Positions 51,335-59,717 of a stretch of DNA of 64,000 bases are shown here, piece after piece. Position 1 is the stretch's first letter; the number at the start of each line of letters is the position of its first letter. The position numbers were made by a program, and so were the translations under genes. A model generated the notes under the pieces. It was not told where the DNA came from and searched no databases. It saw only the letters and a program-made list of their open reading frames with translations. Origin of the DNA: Scopulibacillus_A cellulosilyticus (lineage in GTDB: Bacteria; Bacillota; Bacilli; Bacillales; Sporolactobacillaceae); the NCBI RefSeq assembly GCF_042665295.1, contig NZ_JBHTCO010000043.1, forward strand, positions 82,564-146,563, given 5' to 3'.

Positions 51335-53052
51335 GTTCCGCTCTTCCTTCCAAACTGTGATTGGAAAATTTGCTGGTAAAGAGGCACATTTTTTATGAGA
51401 GTGTCATGCGTGCCTTTTGCCAAAAGTTCGCCCTCTTGGAGGAGCAAAATTTGATCCGCTTCCATGGCCGTGCTGATTTTTTGTGTAATGATGAAAGTTG
51501 TACAGTCATAATCCTTTAAAGCTTGAAGAAAATTTCTTTCCGTTTTCAAATCTAACGCACTTGTGCTATCGTCCAATATGAGAATCTTCGGCTGGCGTAC
51601 AAGCGCCCTTGCAATGGAAAGACGCTGCTTTTGTCCGCCAGACAGATTAATACCTTTTTGCCCAAGCACGGTATCATATTGTTTTGGCAGTCCGCAGATC
51701 GTCTCATGAATTCGCGCGGCTTTTGCTGCTTTTATGATTTGCTCCATTGATGCCCCTTCTCTTCCCCAAGCAATATTCTCTTTCACTGTTCCAGTAAAAA
51801 GAAACACATTTTGAGGAACAAAACCAATCTGACTTCTAAGATCATTTAGCTCTAATTCTCGAATATCGATGTTATCAATAAAAATTGCCCCGCTGTCTAT
51901 ATCATATAACCGGGGAATCAACTGAACTAATGATGACTTACCTGACCCCGTCGCCCCCAAAATAGCAACGGTTTGACCAGGAAGAGCAGTAAAAGAAAGA
52001 TTACTTATGACCTGATGATTTGATCCAGGATAGTGAAAAGAAACTTGATCAAAAGTCACTTCCCCTTCTATGACATGCGGTAAAGACGATGGCCTTTTTA
52101 CATCCGCTGAATCGCTTGTTGCCTCAAGAACATTTGATATTCTCTGCGCTGATGCTTTTGCTCTTGAAAGCCCCATCATAATAAACGACAATGGCGAGAA
52201 AGCTGTCGTAATCCGGGTCGCATAGTTAACAATGGCAACGACGTCCCCTACTTTTATGCCGCCTCGAGCGACCAGCATGTGGCCAAACCATAAAATGCCC
52301 AAAAGCGTTAAATTCATCACTAACATTATTATCGGCCTCGTCGTCTCCGAAAGCCTTAAAGCAGAAACTGTCCGCTTCTTTAAATCTTCGCTTCTTTTGG
52401 CAAAACGTTTAAGTTCATGATTTTTTCTAATTAATGCCTTAATCAGTCTTATTCCCGCCAAGTTTTCTCGCATGATGCTGTTCACATCATCCAGCTTTTT
52501 TTGCACACTATTAAACAATTGACCCCCCTTTTTCATTGCCCGCCACAAAAACACAATAAGGAAGGGGATAACAACTGCTAAAAGAAATCCCAGTTTGGCA
52601 TTAACAATAAGAGCGAGGATCGTCCCGCCGACAACAAGCAGCGGTGCACGAAGCATAATTCGCAAACTCATGAAGACTGTATTTTGAATTTGAGTGACAT
52701 CATTTGTCAGTCTTGTCATCAATGAAGCTGATTCAAATTGGTTGATATCCTCAAAAGAGAAGGACTGAATCTTTTTAAACAAATGGATTCTTACATCATA
52801 GGAAAAACTTTGACTTGTATGAGAGGCGTAAAAAGAATTAATAATTCCGCTAAAAAAAGCAATTAAAGAAATGCCTAACATTAACCCTCCCCATTTGACA
52901 ACATTCAGAAGGTTCTTGACCATAATCCCGTCATCAATCACTTTAGCCATGAATAAAGGCTGGACAAGTTCGACGATCAACTCAATAAGCATAAAAAATA
53001 AAGCAATAATGATTGACGTGCGATACGGTTTAAGAAAAGACAATACTTTCAT
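51328..53052 (-). CDS. heterodimeric ABC exporter subunit with degenerate ATPase site
   Basis: This 574-residue half-transporter has six N-terminal helices. The ATPase domain has Walker A GATGSGKSS and canonical LSGGQKQRLS, but Walker B reads LILDDSTSALD, with Asp instead of the catalytic Glu. The switch position reads FIITQK in place of a His. This is the classic degenerate half of an asymmetric exporter whose partner is encoded directly downstream. The pair therefore has one consensus and one impaired ATP site. Confidence 0.9.
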   Translation of the reverse strand: MKVLSFLKPYRTSIIIALFFMLIELIVELVQPLFMAKVIDDGIMVKNLLNVVKWGGLMLGISLIAFFSGIINSFYASHTSQSFSYDVRIHLFKKIQSFSFEDINQFESASLMTRLTNDVTQIQNTVFMSLRIMLRAPLLVVGGTILALIVNAKLGFLLAVVIPFLIVFLWRAMKKGGQLFNSVQKKLDDVNSIMRENLAGIRLIKALIRKNHELKRFAKRSEDLKKRTVSALRLSETTRPIIMLVMNLTLLGILWFGHMLVARGGIKVGDVVAIVNYATRITTAFSPLSFIMMGLSRAKASAQRISNVLEATSDSADVKRPSSLPHVIEGEVTFDQVSFHYPGSNHQVISNLSFTALPGQTVAILGATGSGKSSLVQLIPRLYDIDSGAIFIDNIDIRELELNDLRSQIGFVPQNVFLFTGTVKENIAWGREGASMEQIIKAAKAARIHETICGLPKQYDTVLGQKGINLSGGQKQRLSIARALVRQPKILILDDSTSALDLKTERNFLQALKDYDCTTFIITQKISTAMEADQILLLQEGELLAKGTHDTLIKNVPLYQQIFQSQFGRKSGTC

Positions 53053-53350
53053 CCACTAACCCCCAAACCTGCTGAGTACCTATCTGTACAGTTATTTTTT
53101 CGTTTAATAAGTTAATTATTTAAGTAGATGCTTTGTTCATATCATATAACTTTATGTAATACTACATATTATATTTAAAAGAATTCACATTTTTACTTTT
53201 ATGATATCGCCTTTTTCATATTATTGAAATTCCTTGGGCTTCCCTTTTACTTAACATGCATACAATATACTAAAGGAAATTCATCCTTAAGAGAAATTAT
53301 ATGAATACCGTGTCAATATTCGGTTATTTTAAGTGCAGAGGAGAGTGAAT
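53053..53350. other. intergenic region
   Basis: Divergent promoter region for the ABC exporter (minus) and the small protein at 53351 (plus). AT-rich. No dyad or other structure stands out. Confidence 0.4.
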
Positions 53351-53557
53351 ATGAACGACGATCATATTCCGCTTAAAGTACAAAAACAAGAAGATTTTAA
53401 AGGAGACCAACAATTTAAAGAAAAAGTACCCTGGAAATTAGGAAAACATCTAAACAATCATCATGTAGAGAATTTAAATAGGCTAATAACCGATCACTAT
53501 AAACATATGTCCCATATATTAAATAACGAAATAACCCATACAAAAAAACACGATTAA
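53351..53557 (+). CDS. small hydrophilic hypothetical protein
   Basis: This 68-residue protein is rich in Lys, His, Asn and Gln, with no membrane segment and no Cys. GAGGAGAG lies five bases before the ATG, which is the reason to call it. An earlier start at 53333 is not supported. No family recognised. It precedes the DUF1003 gene on the same strand but has a separate leader between them. Confidence 0.55.
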   Translation: MNDDHIPLKVQKQEDFKGDQQFKEKVPWKLGKHLNNHHVENLNRLITDHYKHMSHILNNEITHTKKHD

Positions 53558-53607
53558 ACTAAGCATTTTTCCAAATAATTATATAGTCAGTATTAGTAAA
53601 AATAGCA

Positions 53608-53807
53608 TATAATTAAAAAGGATTTTAACAAAAAAAGCGAGGTGGAACTGTTTTATGAATCATCCTGGCATAGGAGAGTCGGACATAACTCAGATATTGG
53701 AGGGAGTCATACAGATGGATTTCCGAAGCGGATTACTTCATAAATGCAGTTACCGCTTCACTCATTTAAAAAGTTGACTTCCTCCCTAATAAGAGGAGGT
53801 TTATACA
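53608..53807 (+). promoter_or_regulatory. structured leader of the DUF1003 gene, candidate cis-regulatory RNA
   Basis: A TATAAT at 53608-53613 would start a leader of about 190 nt. The DUF1003 ribosome site (GAGGAGGT, 53793-53800) can pair with ACTTCCTC (53777-53784), hiding it. The same anti-Shine-Dalgarno segment (GACTTCCTCC, 53776-53785) can instead pair over 10 bp with GGAGGGAGTC at 53699-53708. The two pairings exclude each other. A hairpin GAAGCGG/CCGCTTC lies between. A small ORF spans the leader and ends on the switch segment. No known riboswitch class was recognised. Confidence 0.55.
53655..53777 (+). CDS. 40-codon upstream ORF in the DUF1003 leader
   Basis: An ATG preceded by GCGAGGTGG (12 nt) opens a 40-codon frame that ends with TGA at 53775-53777, exactly where the anti-Shine-Dalgarno segment begins. 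A ribosome at this stop would cover the segment and free the downstream ribosome site, so translational coupling or attenuation is plausible. The peptide resembles no known family. Confidence 0.4.
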   Translation: MNHPGIGESDITQILEGVIQMDFRSGLLHKCSYRFTHLKS

Positions 53808-54347
53808 ATGGTACAAAAAATTTGGAAGCCATTTAAACAAAAAAAAGAAACTGTGAAAATCCAAGGTTTTGATATTAATTTAAACCAAGAAAGCTTAACA
53901 CGGATTGACCGGCTTGTAGATCGCTACGAGTCAGAAATCCTTCACCAACTTGACAGCGAATACACACAACGAACAAAATGGGCGGATCGGCTGGCAGATA
54001 AAATTGCGCAATTCGGAGGCAGCTGGCGTTTCATCATTTGGTTTGCAGTATTTCTTTGTGCCTGGATTATTTGGAATAGCTTGGTTTTCACCAAACCGGC
54101 ACACTTCGATGCTCCGCCGTTCATTTTATTGAACTTATGTCTTTCCTTTATAGCTGCATTTCAAGCTCCCGTTATTATGATGAGCCAAAATCGACAAGCT
54201 GCTCGAGACAAACATGAATCCATTATTGACTTTGCGATTAATTATAAAGCTGAGCAAGAGATAGACGACATGCAAAGCAGGCTTCACCATATAGAGAGTG
54301 AATTAACAGAGATTAAAGAGCTGTTGAAACAATCAAGATCAGATTAA
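53808..54347 (+). CDS. DUF1003 family membrane protein
   Basis: This 179-residue protein has a charged N-terminal region, DRLADKIAQFGGSWRFIIWF leading into two membrane helices (about 67-88 and 101-122), the family's MMSQNRQAARDK motif after them, and a coiled-coil-like C-terminus. Function is not established; the family is common near ion-transport genes. GGAGG lies 8-9 nt before the ATG inside a hairpin (see leader). Confidence 0.85.
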   Translation: MVQKIWKPFKQKKETVKIQGFDINLNQESLTRIDRLVDRYESEILHQLDSEYTQRTKWADRLADKIAQFGGSWRFIIWFAVFLCAWIIWNSLVFTKPAHFDAPPFILLNLCLSFIAAFQAPVIMMSQNRQAARDKHESIIDFAINYKAEQEIDDMQSRLHHIESELTEIKELLKQSRSD

Positions 54348-54379
54348 ATATATAGTTTCAAAAAAAATAGATATTATGA

Positions 54380-54427
54380 AAAATGACCTCTTTCAGTTGC
54401 CGCTTTAAGATTTAAGAAGGTCATTTT
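54380..54427. terminator. DUF1003 gene terminator
   Basis: AAAATGACC and GGTCATTTT form a 9-bp stem with a further TCTT/AAGA pairing and a long loop. TTTTATATATA follows. Confidence 0.6.
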
Positions 54428-54562
54428 ATATATATAAACATAAATTTCTAAAAAGCTAAATAAAAAGAAAGCAACAGTACTATCCCCTGCGCATTAACCC
54501 ACCATTACCAAAAGCCATTTGGCCCAGTATCAAATAAAGACAAGTATCCATATATCAAATAA

Positions 54563-54582
54563 GGAGCGAAACCCTTCGCTCC
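54563..54582 (-). terminator. terminator of the molybdoenzyme operon
   Basis: GGAGCGAA/TTCGCTCC with loop ACCC, followed on the minus strand by TTATTTG, 14 bp after the DUF202 stop. Confidence 0.65.
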
Positions 54583-54596
54583 CCCTTTCAAAAAAA

Positions 54597-54995
54597 CTAA
54601 AACAAACTGCCGCTTGCCATAAAATACAAAATAGCAATCACAATAAGCAAAACTATAAGAAGCGTGACTAAAATAATTGGTACCTTATTAGGATAATAGT
54701 CTTCCCTTTCAATTTGCTGCTTATTTTTCAAATAACAAGCCGCTGAAATAATGATTATTATAATCCCAACGATACCTGCGGATAATCCTAATAAAACGGC
54801 TAGAAAGTCTCCTAACGGCCGATGCATTTTTTCGGTGGAGAAATGAAGACTTGCGGTTAGAAAGCCAATGCCAATGACTGCTATGGCTGTTCGGACCCAG
54901 GCAAGAAATGTTCGTTCATTTGCTAAATGCTGCTGGGCGTACTTTAATTGACTTTCCGTTTTTTCCTTCCTTTTATCTCTTTGCAGCAGACTCAT
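54597..54995 (-). CDS. DUF202 (YidH-type) membrane protein
   Basis: This 132-residue protein has three membrane helices after a basic N-terminus. The family motif LANERTFLAWVRTAIAVIG (about 26-44) is clear. It overlaps the mrp stop by 4 bp, placing it last in the molybdoenzyme operon. Its role is unknown. Confidence 0.85.
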   Translation of the reverse strand: MSLLQRDKRKEKTESQLKYAQQHLANERTFLAWVRTAIAVIGIGFLTASLHFSTEKMHRPLGDFLAVLLGLSAGIVGIIIIIISAACYLKNKQQIEREDYYPNKVPIILVTLLIVLLIVIAILYFMASGSLF

Positions 54996-56092
54996 TGTAC
55001 TTCCTGCACAGCTTTTGAATAGGATGTTTTAAGAATGACTTTATCCGCAAGTTCCCCGAAAATCTCACCATGTACAGATTCTGAATGGTAAACAGCATAA
55101 GCATCATTTGAGTCGAACGATTGATGATTAGGGGCACCGATCGGCACCTGGACTAATAGTTCAGTGTCTAAGCTGTTTGCTAATTCAGTTGCGCCGTTTT
55201 TACCGAAAATATACTCCTTTTCACCGGTGGCTAGTAGCAGATAAGACATATTCTCAACAACTCCAATCAATTCCCTCTTATTTCGGATCGCCATGCTTCC
55301 CGCCCTTTCCGCAATATGGGAAGCAGTCGTCTGCGGCGTAGAAACAATAATATCTTTACTTCGCGGAAGCATCGTATGAATATCTAAGGCGATATCTCCA
55401 GTCCCCGGAGGCAAGTCTATTAACATGTAATCCAGCTTTGGCCAATAGACACCTTCGAAAAAATACCGCAGCGTTTTACCAAGCATTGGACCTCTCCACA
55501 TCACAGGCTCTTCCGGCTGATTAAAAAAACCCATTGATATCACTTTAACACCATATTTTTCAACCGGTAATGTTAAACTGTCAATCATTAGCGGTTTTTC
55601 AGTTATCCCCATCATCTGAGGTACACTGTAACCATAAATATCTGCGTCAATCAGCCCGACGCGCCATCCTTGATTTGCCAATGCAACAGCTAAATTAACT
55701 GTTACCGTCGATTTTCCGACACCGCCCTTACCGCTTGAAACGGCGATAAATGTTGTTTGTGAATTCCGGTTCATCAGCGAAGGGCCCTGCGTATTGGATG
55801 CGATCTTACTGCCTTTTAATTTCTCCGCAAGATCAGCCTGTTCCTTCTTAGTCATGGTATTAAATCGTAGACTGATAGATTTTGCTCCGATACTGGATAA
55901 CACTTCTTTAATTTTTTCCTCAAAGTTTGCTTTTTTTGAAGAATAACCTTGTGTGATCAGGGAAAGGTCAAGATCAATATTTTTTCGTTTTATTTTAATG
56001 CTCTTCACAATATTTAAATCGACAATATTTTGACGGAGATCAGGTTCCTCCACTTGCTTAAGAGCCCTTAAAACTTTTCCTTTAGTCAGCAT
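54992..56092 (-). CDS. mrp: Mrp/ApbC-type Fe-S cluster carrier ATPase
   Basis: This 366-residue protein has an N-terminal MIP18/DUF59 domain (about 1-85) followed by a ParA-like P-loop domain with the deviant Walker A SSGKGGVGKSTV (about 119-130), DADIYGYSVPQMMG and DLPPGTGD. Mrp/NBP35-type proteins bind and transfer [4Fe-4S] clusters. It is co-encoded with a molybdoenzyme system carrying many Fe-S clusters, so it may serve as their cluster donor. B. subtilis SalA is the nearest known relative by length. The CxxC seen in many Mrp C-termini is not evident. Confidence 0.9.
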   Translation of the reverse strand: MLTKGKVLRALKQVEEPDLRQNIVDLNIVKSIKIKRKNIDLDLSLITQGYSSKKANFEEKIKEVLSSIGAKSISLRFNTMTKKEQADLAEKLKGSKIASNTQGPSLMNRNSQTTFIAVSSGKGGVGKSTVTVNLAVALANQGWRVGLIDADIYGYSVPQMMGITEKPLMIDSLTLPVEKYGVKVISMGFFNQPEEPVMWRGPMLGKTLRYFFEGVYWPKLDYMLIDLPPGTGDIALDIHTMLPRSKDIIVSTPQTTASHIAERAGSMAIRNKRELIGVVENMSYLLLATGEKEYIFGKNGATELANSLDTELLVQVPIGAPNHQSFDSNDAYAVYHSESVHGEIFGELADKVILKTSYSKAVQEVQ

Positions 56093-56140
56093 TTTCCTTC
56101 ACCCTTTCCGCTCAAATCTCCTGGCAGTGTTATACCTTCA

Positions 56141-56626
56141 TTATTGAATTGTCATTTCAAGATTTTTTATATATGAAAAAATTTGCTTTGTAGCCGGATC
56201 TAATTCGTTATCATTTAATTTTATGATTTGTTCGATAAAGTCATCCAAACTTTCCATTAAGCTCTTATGCCTAGTTTCAACTCTTAACCTACAATGATGA
56301 TCCGTCGGTTTGTTACCGTAAACAAGCGTTAATGACTCAGGCTGTATAGAAAAAAGTACATCCCATGAATTCATTTCACGTTTTGGGCCAACTGCTACAC
56401 TTTGCGGAAAATAAACTTGAATGGTCCTTTCCTTATCAAACAAATAAAGAATGAGGACAGCGGCGTCTTCAATAAGACCCGCTCCCCACTTGCATTCACA
56501 TTGTACCGTTTTAATATCTGAATAGACCTTGGCTAATTCACTGTCCGGATCCCAAACGTGACATTCATTGTCTGATTGATCTCTCCCCAAGGCAATGGGC
56601 TGAATATGAAATATCATTGCTGTCAT
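56141..56626 (-). CDS. hypothetical protein of the molybdoenzyme operon
   Basis: This soluble protein of 158-161 residues is mostly beta-type by composition, with a C-terminal helical tail. It has few cysteines, including CEC near residue 44. It lies 7 bp behind the catalytic subunit gene, so it is co-translated. It could be a maturation chaperone or a small subunit, but shows no TorD/DmsD-type motif that I recognise. Confidence 0.65.
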   Translation of the reverse strand: MTAMIFHIQPIALGRDQSDNECHVWDPDSELAKVYSDIKTVQCECKWGAGLIEDAAVLILYLFDKERTIQVYFPQSVAVGPKREMNSWDVLFSIQPESLTLVYGNKPTDHHCRLRVETRHKSLMESLDDFIEQIIKLNDNELDPATKQIFSYIKNLEMTIQ

Positions 56627-56633
56627 CTCCCTG

Positions 56634-59600
56634 CTATTTCTCCTCAGTATCCATCTTGAAGTAATCAGGATGGGGTTTAAGCGGGCGCATCATCCAATAT
56701 GGGCGGCGCATACCGTTAGGACCCGGCGCAGGTCGGGTGAGTTTAAGCCAATCGCGATAGACTTGATGCGCTTTCTGTGTATCGACCATAATTTCCGAAT
56801 AATGATCATTTGGCCCGACTTTCTCTACCCTTATTTTCTGATGCCAGCACATCATCCCGCTGATTGGATCAGGATGCGCCGGGAAAATCATATTTTGATG
56901 GACACCGCCTTCCTTCCACCAAATCCGTTCGGAATCTGGATCACTGCTTTTAAATCCGCTTGGACCATGGACGCGGATCATCTTCCATTTCGACCCTTCC
57001 TTTTCCAAACGAACAACGGAAGAATTCCAGAGATCACTGCCATGATCTTCGAACAAACGCCATCTTCCAAGGTGGTGAGAGCACGCAATCACGCCTGGAC
57101 GAATACCGTCTGTTACCCACACCTTATCGATAAAATGGCCAATTTCAGTGTTTACTTTTAAAAGGTCATTTGTTTGGATGCCGAGCCTCTCCGCATCAAT
57201 CGGGTTGACCCAAACCGGATTTGAATGAGAAATCTCATGCAGCCATTTTGCTCCGTTCGTTCTCGAATGAATCAACGTCGGAAGTCTAAATGTCGGCAGT
57301 AAAATAAACTCAGCATTATCAAAATCAATATTGTCAGGATGAACATGACTGACAATATGAGGATATTTTTTCCGTTCTTCCCGGTTCCGCGGATAAATCG
57401 GTATCGCGTATTCCGGCCACTTCCAATCCCGCAATGTCTGTGAGAAGAATTCCAGTTTTCCGGACGGTGTCGGGAATCCTTCAACCGCTTTACCGTCTAC
57501 CATTACACCTGCACGCACTTGCCCCTTCTCATTTTTAAACGGTCCCGGATATGGACGGAAATTGACTTTTTTAGGTGCCTTATCCACCCAAACACCGGTT
57601 GACTCTGAAAAGGCTACTTCTTCATCCAAAGCAGCGGCCAGCTCTTTTGCCGCTTCAGATCGCTCTTTTAACCATTTGGCATAATGTTGTTTAGATGACT
57701 TAATATCGGCATTTTTCAAAACTTCCTCAGACACCGGTTTTTCATTCAGTCGCAATACATCTTCCGTTACTTGGAAAGATCCGTACTTGCGCATGTACGC
57801 CATTGGCGTGAGCCCTTCTTTTTCCGCCGCTTCCGGGAGACCCGGAACAGAGTTTTCAAAAATCCAACGGTAATATTCTTCGATCGTAATCTTTTCACCC
57901 GGACGATAAGGCGATTCAAAATGCTGGCGAATCCCCATTGAACCATCCGGGTCAATTCGCCAGGACAGTTCGATCCAAAATTCATTTTCCTCCCAAACTT
58001 CACCAGGGTTCGTTTCGTATGTGAACGTTACTTTCTGCCCTTCTTTTTCCTTCATTACCCGCATTACCGGCTGTCTGAAGCCAATCCACTGTGCGGCATG
58101 GGTTTCATAGCTATGCAAATCATGCCGTTCTGTCGCCATTCCCATAGGAAGAACGTAGTCGGCATATTGAGCGGACTCATTCCACACAGGCGTCAATGCC
58201 GCATGTACTTCCACTTGAGCTGGATCACTTAACATTTCAATCCAGCTGAATCCGTTCGGAAATGTCCATACAGGATTCAATACACGTGAAAAATAGACAG
58301 CCATCTTTTTTCCGTTATCTTTCAAAATATCCGGCAGACAAAAGCTTAATTCATTAGTTGCGAGAGGAAATTCTTTCGGCCAATGATTTTCGTTCCAGGC
58401 ATGGATGTTTTGGTGCGGTTCACTAAAAGGCTTCGGTACGAATTTGACCCATGCGTTCGGAATTGTACTTCCAGTTTTCCCTACAGCTCCCATAAGAACA
58501 TTCAAGAAAAATAAAGCGCGGGTAATCATCCAGCCGCCGCGGTGACCCGCAGCCGCATTCCGCCATATATTTGAAGAAAAGGCTTCCCCGGCACGGGCAA
58601 TTTCCTTCGCAACATCTTTGATCATTGATGCTCTGACACCTGTTTCCTTTTCCGCCCATTCCGGCGTGTAATCTTTATAAAGATCTTTTAATAATAAAAC
58701 AAAATCTCCAAATGAAGTGCCGTTTGGTTTTTTAGAAATAAAGTTTGAGTCTTTAAGAAAATTTAAATACTCTTTGTCATCCATGATTTCATCCCAGTTG
58801 ACCCATTTCCGGACAAAATCTTTGTTAAAGAGTTCCTTTTGAATTAAATAATTTGCCATTGCAAGCAGCATAGCAGTTTCTGTTCCCGGCCGAGGGGACA
58901 TCCAATAATCGGCTTTTGCCGCCGTGTTGGAGAGCCGGGTGTCAATCACGCCGATCTTCGTTCCTTTCTTCTTTGCTTCGATGATCCGTTGAGCGTTTGG
59001 ATTAAAATAATGGCCTGATTCAAGGTGTGCGCTCATCATTAATATAAAACGTGAATTCGCATAATCCGGAGACGGGCGGTCGAGTCCCATCCACCATGTG
59101 TAACCATTCCTTGCTCCGGCGGAACAAACATTGGTATGCGTGTTATGACCGTCAACGCCCCAAGCCGATAGCACCCGTTCGGTATACATATCTTCACCGG
59201 CACGCCCGACATGGTAGACAACTTCATCTTTTCGATTTTCTTGGATAGCTTTCCTGATACGGCCGGCAAGATCATCGAGGACATCGTTCCATTCAACGCG
59301 TTCCCATTGGCCTGACCCGCGCTCACCTTTGCGGCGAAGCGGATATAAAATGCGGTCAGGGTTATTGACTTGCGCTGTCGTTGCCGGACCTTTAGCGCAA
59401 TTACGTCCCCGGCTCGCCGGATGATAGGGATGTCCTTCCACTTTACGGATATTTCCTGAATCTTTATCGATATAAGCCAGAAGTCCGCAAGCCGCTTCAC
59501 AATTAAAACAAACCGTCGGTACCAGACTGTATCTTTTTTTCTCACGCCGCGGCCATGCTTTCGCGTCAAATTCTTCCCAATCATCCCAGCGATCGGGCGG

Positions 59601-59669
59601 GGGAAAAGAACTTAATTTACCAAAACGCTGAAAAGGCTTTTTCTTCTGTTCCTTTGTTGTTCTCATCAT
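56634..59669 (-). CDS. molybdopterin oxidoreductase catalytic subunit (DMSO reductase superfamily)
   Basis: This 1011-residue protein has an N-terminal [4Fe-4S] set Cys54, Cys57, Cys61 and Cys91 (CFNCEAACG, then NCAKG). Molybdopterin domains follow (VIDTRLSNTAAKADYWMSPRPGTE) and a C-terminal dinucleotide-binding barrel (LPTFRLPTLIHSRTNGAKWLHEI). No twin-arginine signal is present, so it should remain in the cytoplasm. The partner is a ferredoxin-NrfD membrane protein encoded upstream. Polysulfide/tetrathionate reductases and the cytoplasmic sulfite dehydrogenase SoeA are possible relatives; the substrate is not assignable by eye. Confidence 0.9.
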   Translation of the reverse strand: MMRTTKEQKKKPFQRFGKLSSFPPPDRWDDWEEFDAKAWPRREKKRYSLVPTVCFNCEAACGLLAYIDKDSGNIRKVEGHPYHPASRGRNCAKGPATTAQVNNPDRILYPLRRKGERGSGQWERVEWNDVLDDLAGRIRKAIQENRKDEVVYHVGRAGEDMYTERVLSAWGVDGHNTHTNVCSAGARNGYTWWMGLDRPSPDYANSRFILMMSAHLESGHYFNPNAQRIIEAKKKGTKIGVIDTRLSNTAAKADYWMSPRPGTETAMLLAMANYLIQKELFNKDFVRKWVNWDEIMDDKEYLNFLKDSNFISKKPNGTSFGDFVLLLKDLYKDYTPEWAEKETGVRASMIKDVAKEIARAGEAFSSNIWRNAAAGHRGGWMITRALFFLNVLMGAVGKTGSTIPNAWVKFVPKPFSEPHQNIHAWNENHWPKEFPLATNELSFCLPDILKDNGKKMAVYFSRVLNPVWTFPNGFSWIEMLSDPAQVEVHAALTPVWNESAQYADYVLPMGMATERHDLHSYETHAAQWIGFRQPVMRVMKEKEGQKVTFTYETNPGEVWEENEFWIELSWRIDPDGSMGIRQHFESPYRPGEKITIEEYYRWIFENSVPGLPEAAEKEGLTPMAYMRKYGSFQVTEDVLRLNEKPVSEEVLKNADIKSSKQHYAKWLKERSEAAKELAAALDEEVAFSESTGVWVDKAPKKVNFRPYPGPFKNEKGQVRAGVMVDGKAVEGFPTPSGKLEFFSQTLRDWKWPEYAIPIYPRNREERKKYPHIVSHVHPDNIDFDNAEFILLPTFRLPTLIHSRTNGAKWLHEISHSNPVWVNPIDAERLGIQTNDLLKVNTEIGHFIDKVWVTDGIRPGVIACSHHLGRWRLFEDHGSDLWNSSVVRLEKEGSKWKMIRVHGPSGFKSSDPDSERIWWKEGGVHQNMIFPAHPDPISGMMCWHQKIRVEKVGPNDHYSEIMVDTQKAHQVYRDWLKLTRPAPGPNGMRRPYWMMRPLKPHPDYFKMDTEEK

Positions 59670-59717
59670 TGATCATTCCTCCCCTTTATGTTTAAACATA
59701 TCCCTGCTTAGTTTTCA

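Noticed and set aside
53620..53807. M-box or yybP-ykoY riboswitch before DUF1003
   Set aside because: The conserved core sequences of these classes are not present. Only the Shine-Dalgarno switching logic is similar.
59039..59584. 181-codon frame inside the molybdoenzyme gene
   Set aside because: Alternate-frame shadow of a clearly conserved gene, with Arg/Cys-rich composition and no ribosome site.
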